Shown in pieces: positions 43,239 through 44,863 of a stretch of DNA of 44,863 nt (positions within the stretch are counted from its first letter, which is position 1; every line of letters starts with the position of its first letter). The stretch is from positions 1-44,863 of the forward strand of contig NZ_JADPKA010000019.1 in the NCBI RefSeq assembly GCF_023073715.1, in the 5' to 3' direction. Source of the DNA: Bradyrhizobium sp. 164. GTDB lineage: Bacteria; Pseudomonadota; Alphaproteobacteria; Rhizobiales; Xanthobacteraceae. The position numbers and the translations under genes are program-made. Under the pieces are notes generated by a model. The model was not told the DNA's origin. It ran no database searches and worked only from the letters and a program-made list of their open reading frames with translations.

Positions 43239-43544
43239 ATGGCAAAACCCGCCGTTTCGCGTGATGCCTTTCGTGGGCTGTTCGCTTTTTATGCAGCGAA
43301 GGCTCATCACGACCGCAAGCACGATGGCGAACATTGTCTATTGAAGTTGTTCGGGTCGACTGAAGACATTCCCGATAGGTTGCTGCAGCAGTGGTCGGAA
43401 AGAGCTGAGCTGCTCGGCCCGGAAATTGTCGGTCGCATACTGGAGCCGCACACCAGTCAAATCGCGAATGGCAGCGTGCGTTATGACCATGCCAGCGACT
43501 TTCTCCACGTGCTCTTGAGAGACCTCGGGAGAAAAGTGCAGTGA
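43239..43544 (+). CDS. Hypothetical protein
   Basis: 101 residues from the ATG at 43239 (MAKPAVSRDAFRGLFAFYAA), favoured over a start at 43224 because of the purine-rich gggagacattgcg just before it. Mostly helical with LLQQWSERAELLGPEIVGRI and YDHASDFLHVLLRDLGRKV. No membrane helix or known motif. Not recognised. Confidence 0.5.
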   Translation: MAKPAVSRDAFRGLFAFYAAKAHHDRKHDGEHCLLKLFGSTEDIPDRLLQQWSERAELLGPEIVGRILEPHTSQIANGSVRYDHASDFLHVLLRDLGRKVQ

Positions 43545-43581
43545 CCGATCTCAGTCATTATTACTCACATGACGCTGACCG

Positions 43582-43848
43582 ATGCGAAGGCCAACTTACC
43601 ATCCCCTCCATGAAAGGCTGCTAACGGAAAGTCGTCAAAGCCTTCGGCTAACCTTTTCAGAGGTTGAATCGATATTGGGAAAGCCTCTACCCACGTCGGC
43701 TTACAAATTCACTGGCTGGTGGAGCACACTACAGGGGGCAGGCCCACAAGCGAAAGCGTGGCTGTCTGCAGGCTTTCGTGTCCGCGTATCAATGAAGCAC
43801 CGCGTTGTCGAGTTCTATCGTTCTGACGTGGACACGAATAAATGTTAA
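43582..43848 (+). CDS. DUF7662-like protein
   Basis: 88 residues starting MRRPTYHPLHERLLTE. The pattern Y-x-PL-x-x-HL, then LTFSEVESILGKPLPTSA, WW near 47, a QAKAWLSAGF motif and V-x-F-x-R near the end matches the domain I know as DUF7662. In relatives it is found in small stand-alone proteins of unknown function. The gene stands 37 nt after 43544 and could be co-transcribed with it. Confidence 0.7.
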   Translation: MRRPTYHPLHERLLTESRQSLRLTFSEVESILGKPLPTSAYKFTGWWSTLQGAGPQAKAWLSAGFRVRVSMKHRVVEFYRSDVDTNKC

Positions 43849-44452
43849 GGGCACCTCCGCTCAGTTCACTGCTTGGTTTGTGGGCCCGAGCGAAGCAAGA
43901 TCTCGCAGGCAACGGCGTCCGTCGCTTGTTCGCTTTGCTCGCTTGTTTGGCGTAGCAAGCCGCAGCCCTTCAATGCGAATGGTACTTCACGGTTTGCACC
44001 GCGCGATCGTGCCACTCATTCACCTACAGCAGCGAGGCAAATTCCAAATGCTGGAAAGCGCGAACGCCGTCGTCGAGGCGGTGTTGGACGATGCGAAGCA
44101 TTCACGCCGGGCCCGGGCGCCTCGGGAAAGATTCCCACCTGCTCGGAATTGATGCGCTTGATCATGTTTTGTCCTCCGGGCTACGCGGCGAGCGACCGCG
44201 TGACGTGCCGGCTTCGATTTGCCGCTGATCGGGCACGGTCGTAGCGCCTAGGTCGGGGCGGTGGCCCGTTCCGGCGGCTTAAAGCCGGACGCCGCGGATG
44301 GCACGATTGCACCGACCGATACGGTAAATGGATTGTTCACTGCATCCCCGCATTCGCCTCCGACTTTCCGTAACAACTTTTATCGATCTCTCAGAAGTGC
44401 CGCTTAAAGTCGGTGACATTCTCGACTGCTTAGGACGTCAAGGAGTTCGATC
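43849..44452. other. Long region without a recognisable gene
   Basis: About 600 nt. A frame from 43805 to 44152 has poor protein character. No family is recognised in any frame. This may be decayed sequence like the left flank. Confidence 0.5.
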
Positions 44453-44689
44453 ATGGAGAACCGAACCAGCCGCCGTCGACGCGTTTTCAAAGCCGCGACG
44501 ATCGAGTTTCCGGGGGGCGCATTCAGCTGCGTCGTTCGAAATTTGTCCGATATGGGCGCCAACCTGGATATGCCGAACGCATTTGGTATCCCGCACGAGT
44601 TTACGCTGATCATTCCGAGTGCGCAGTTCCGATTTCCCTGTCGTGCCGTGTGGCGGTCGGAGCACCGGATTGGCGTCGCATTTTCCTGA
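44453..44689 (+). CDS. PilZ-domain (c-di-GMP binding) protein
   Basis: 78 residues with aaggag upstream of ATG 44453. A single PilZ domain: the N-terminal RRRRVFKAATIEF holds the R-x3-R c-di-GMP site, followed by CVVRNLSDMGANL (the D/N-x-S-x2-G motif in the form NLSDMGANL), and the strand-rich remainder ends VWRSEHRIGVAFS. All of the short binding motif is present. It is a stand-alone c-di-GMP effector; its target is not visible in the window. Confidence 0.88.
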   Translation: MENRTSRRRRVFKAATIEFPGGAFSCVVRNLSDMGANLDMPNAFGIPHEFTLIIPSAQFRFPCRAVWRSEHRIGVAFS

Positions 44690-44702
44690 CCCAGTACTCG
44701 TC

Positions 44703-44736
44703 GCCACGGCAAGGTGCTGATTGTAGTCGCCGTGGC
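44703..44736 (+). other. Hairpin downstream of the PilZ gene
   Basis: 8-bp arms gccacggc (44703-44710) and gccgtggc (44729-44736) enclose an 18-nt loop. No T-run follows, so termination is uncertain. Nothing else is seen to the window end at 44863. Confidence 0.35.
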
Positions 44737-44863
44737 CTAGCCCCGAATGTATCCGTCTGGTGAAGCTTTCAATTACCCACATTTAGCCGAGAGGGCTTAG
44801 GGAGCGCACCAACTATTGCATCGCAGGAATCGACCGTGATTCCTTGTCTGGCACCGATTCGCA

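Overview
The window looks like an accessory region of an alphaproteobacterial chromosome or large replicon, most likely from a Bradyrhizobium-type rhizobial relative. That is a judgement from gene types and GC-rich codon use (an OprB porin, tandem rnk-like regulators, small rhizobial hypothetical families, IS66/IS1182/IS481/IS110 remnants), not from a marker gene. I see no rRNA, tRNA or CRISPR array.

Layout. 1-5062 is a decayed zone on the minus strand: a frameshifted IS66 transposase, two tandem rnk-like genes (one interrupted by an IS3 fragment, one frameshifted) and an HtrA-type protease broken by four frameshifts. 5791-13559 is an intact minus-strand operon: ECF sigma factor, a 180-residue Asp/Gly-rich protein, a 1059-residue repeat protein (about fourteen 29-residue and six 42-residue units), then the ABC and HlyD-type components of a type I secretion system. 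Divergent from it, 14393-18442 holds a 59-residue peptide gene with a double-glycine-type leader, an HlyD/CvaA-type adaptor and an ABC transporter with a C39 peptidase domain. The ABC protein carries a long acidic C-terminal tail that ends in the same RSPG(E/D)ALAK(I/F)DFS motif as the 180-residue protein of the opposite operon. This shared module, joining a peptide-maturation exporter to a type I secretion operon, is the most novel thing here.

18864-30500 is mixed. It has small hypotheticals, an IS1182 pseudogene abutting an IS110 remnant, a Tat-type metallo-beta-lactamase-fold protein, an OprB porin, a glycine-rich secreted protein and a PRC-barrel protein. It also has an IS5-family element with an A/G slippery site next to the 3' remnant of a sensor kinase whose NarL-type regulator survives, and an IS481 element whose segments are out of order.

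30603-34974 is a two-component pair (both genes appear frameshifted) divergent from two COG4705-like membrane proteins flanking a small exported protein. Two CTAAG-type direct-repeat boxes lie in the divergent region. 35092-42728 is a LysR regulator divergent from an RND efflux pump (inner-membrane pump plus adaptor), followed by an OpgC-like membrane protein, an FTR1-like membrane protein and a small membrane protein with stop/start overlaps. The right end has an IS110 scrap, two small hypotheticals (one DUF7662-like) and a PilZ protein.

Single-base frameshifts are frequent (IS66, IS3, rnk, htrA, IS1182, both two-component genes and others), several of them in short A or T runs. They could be real decay or uncorrected sequencing errors, and reads are needed to decide.
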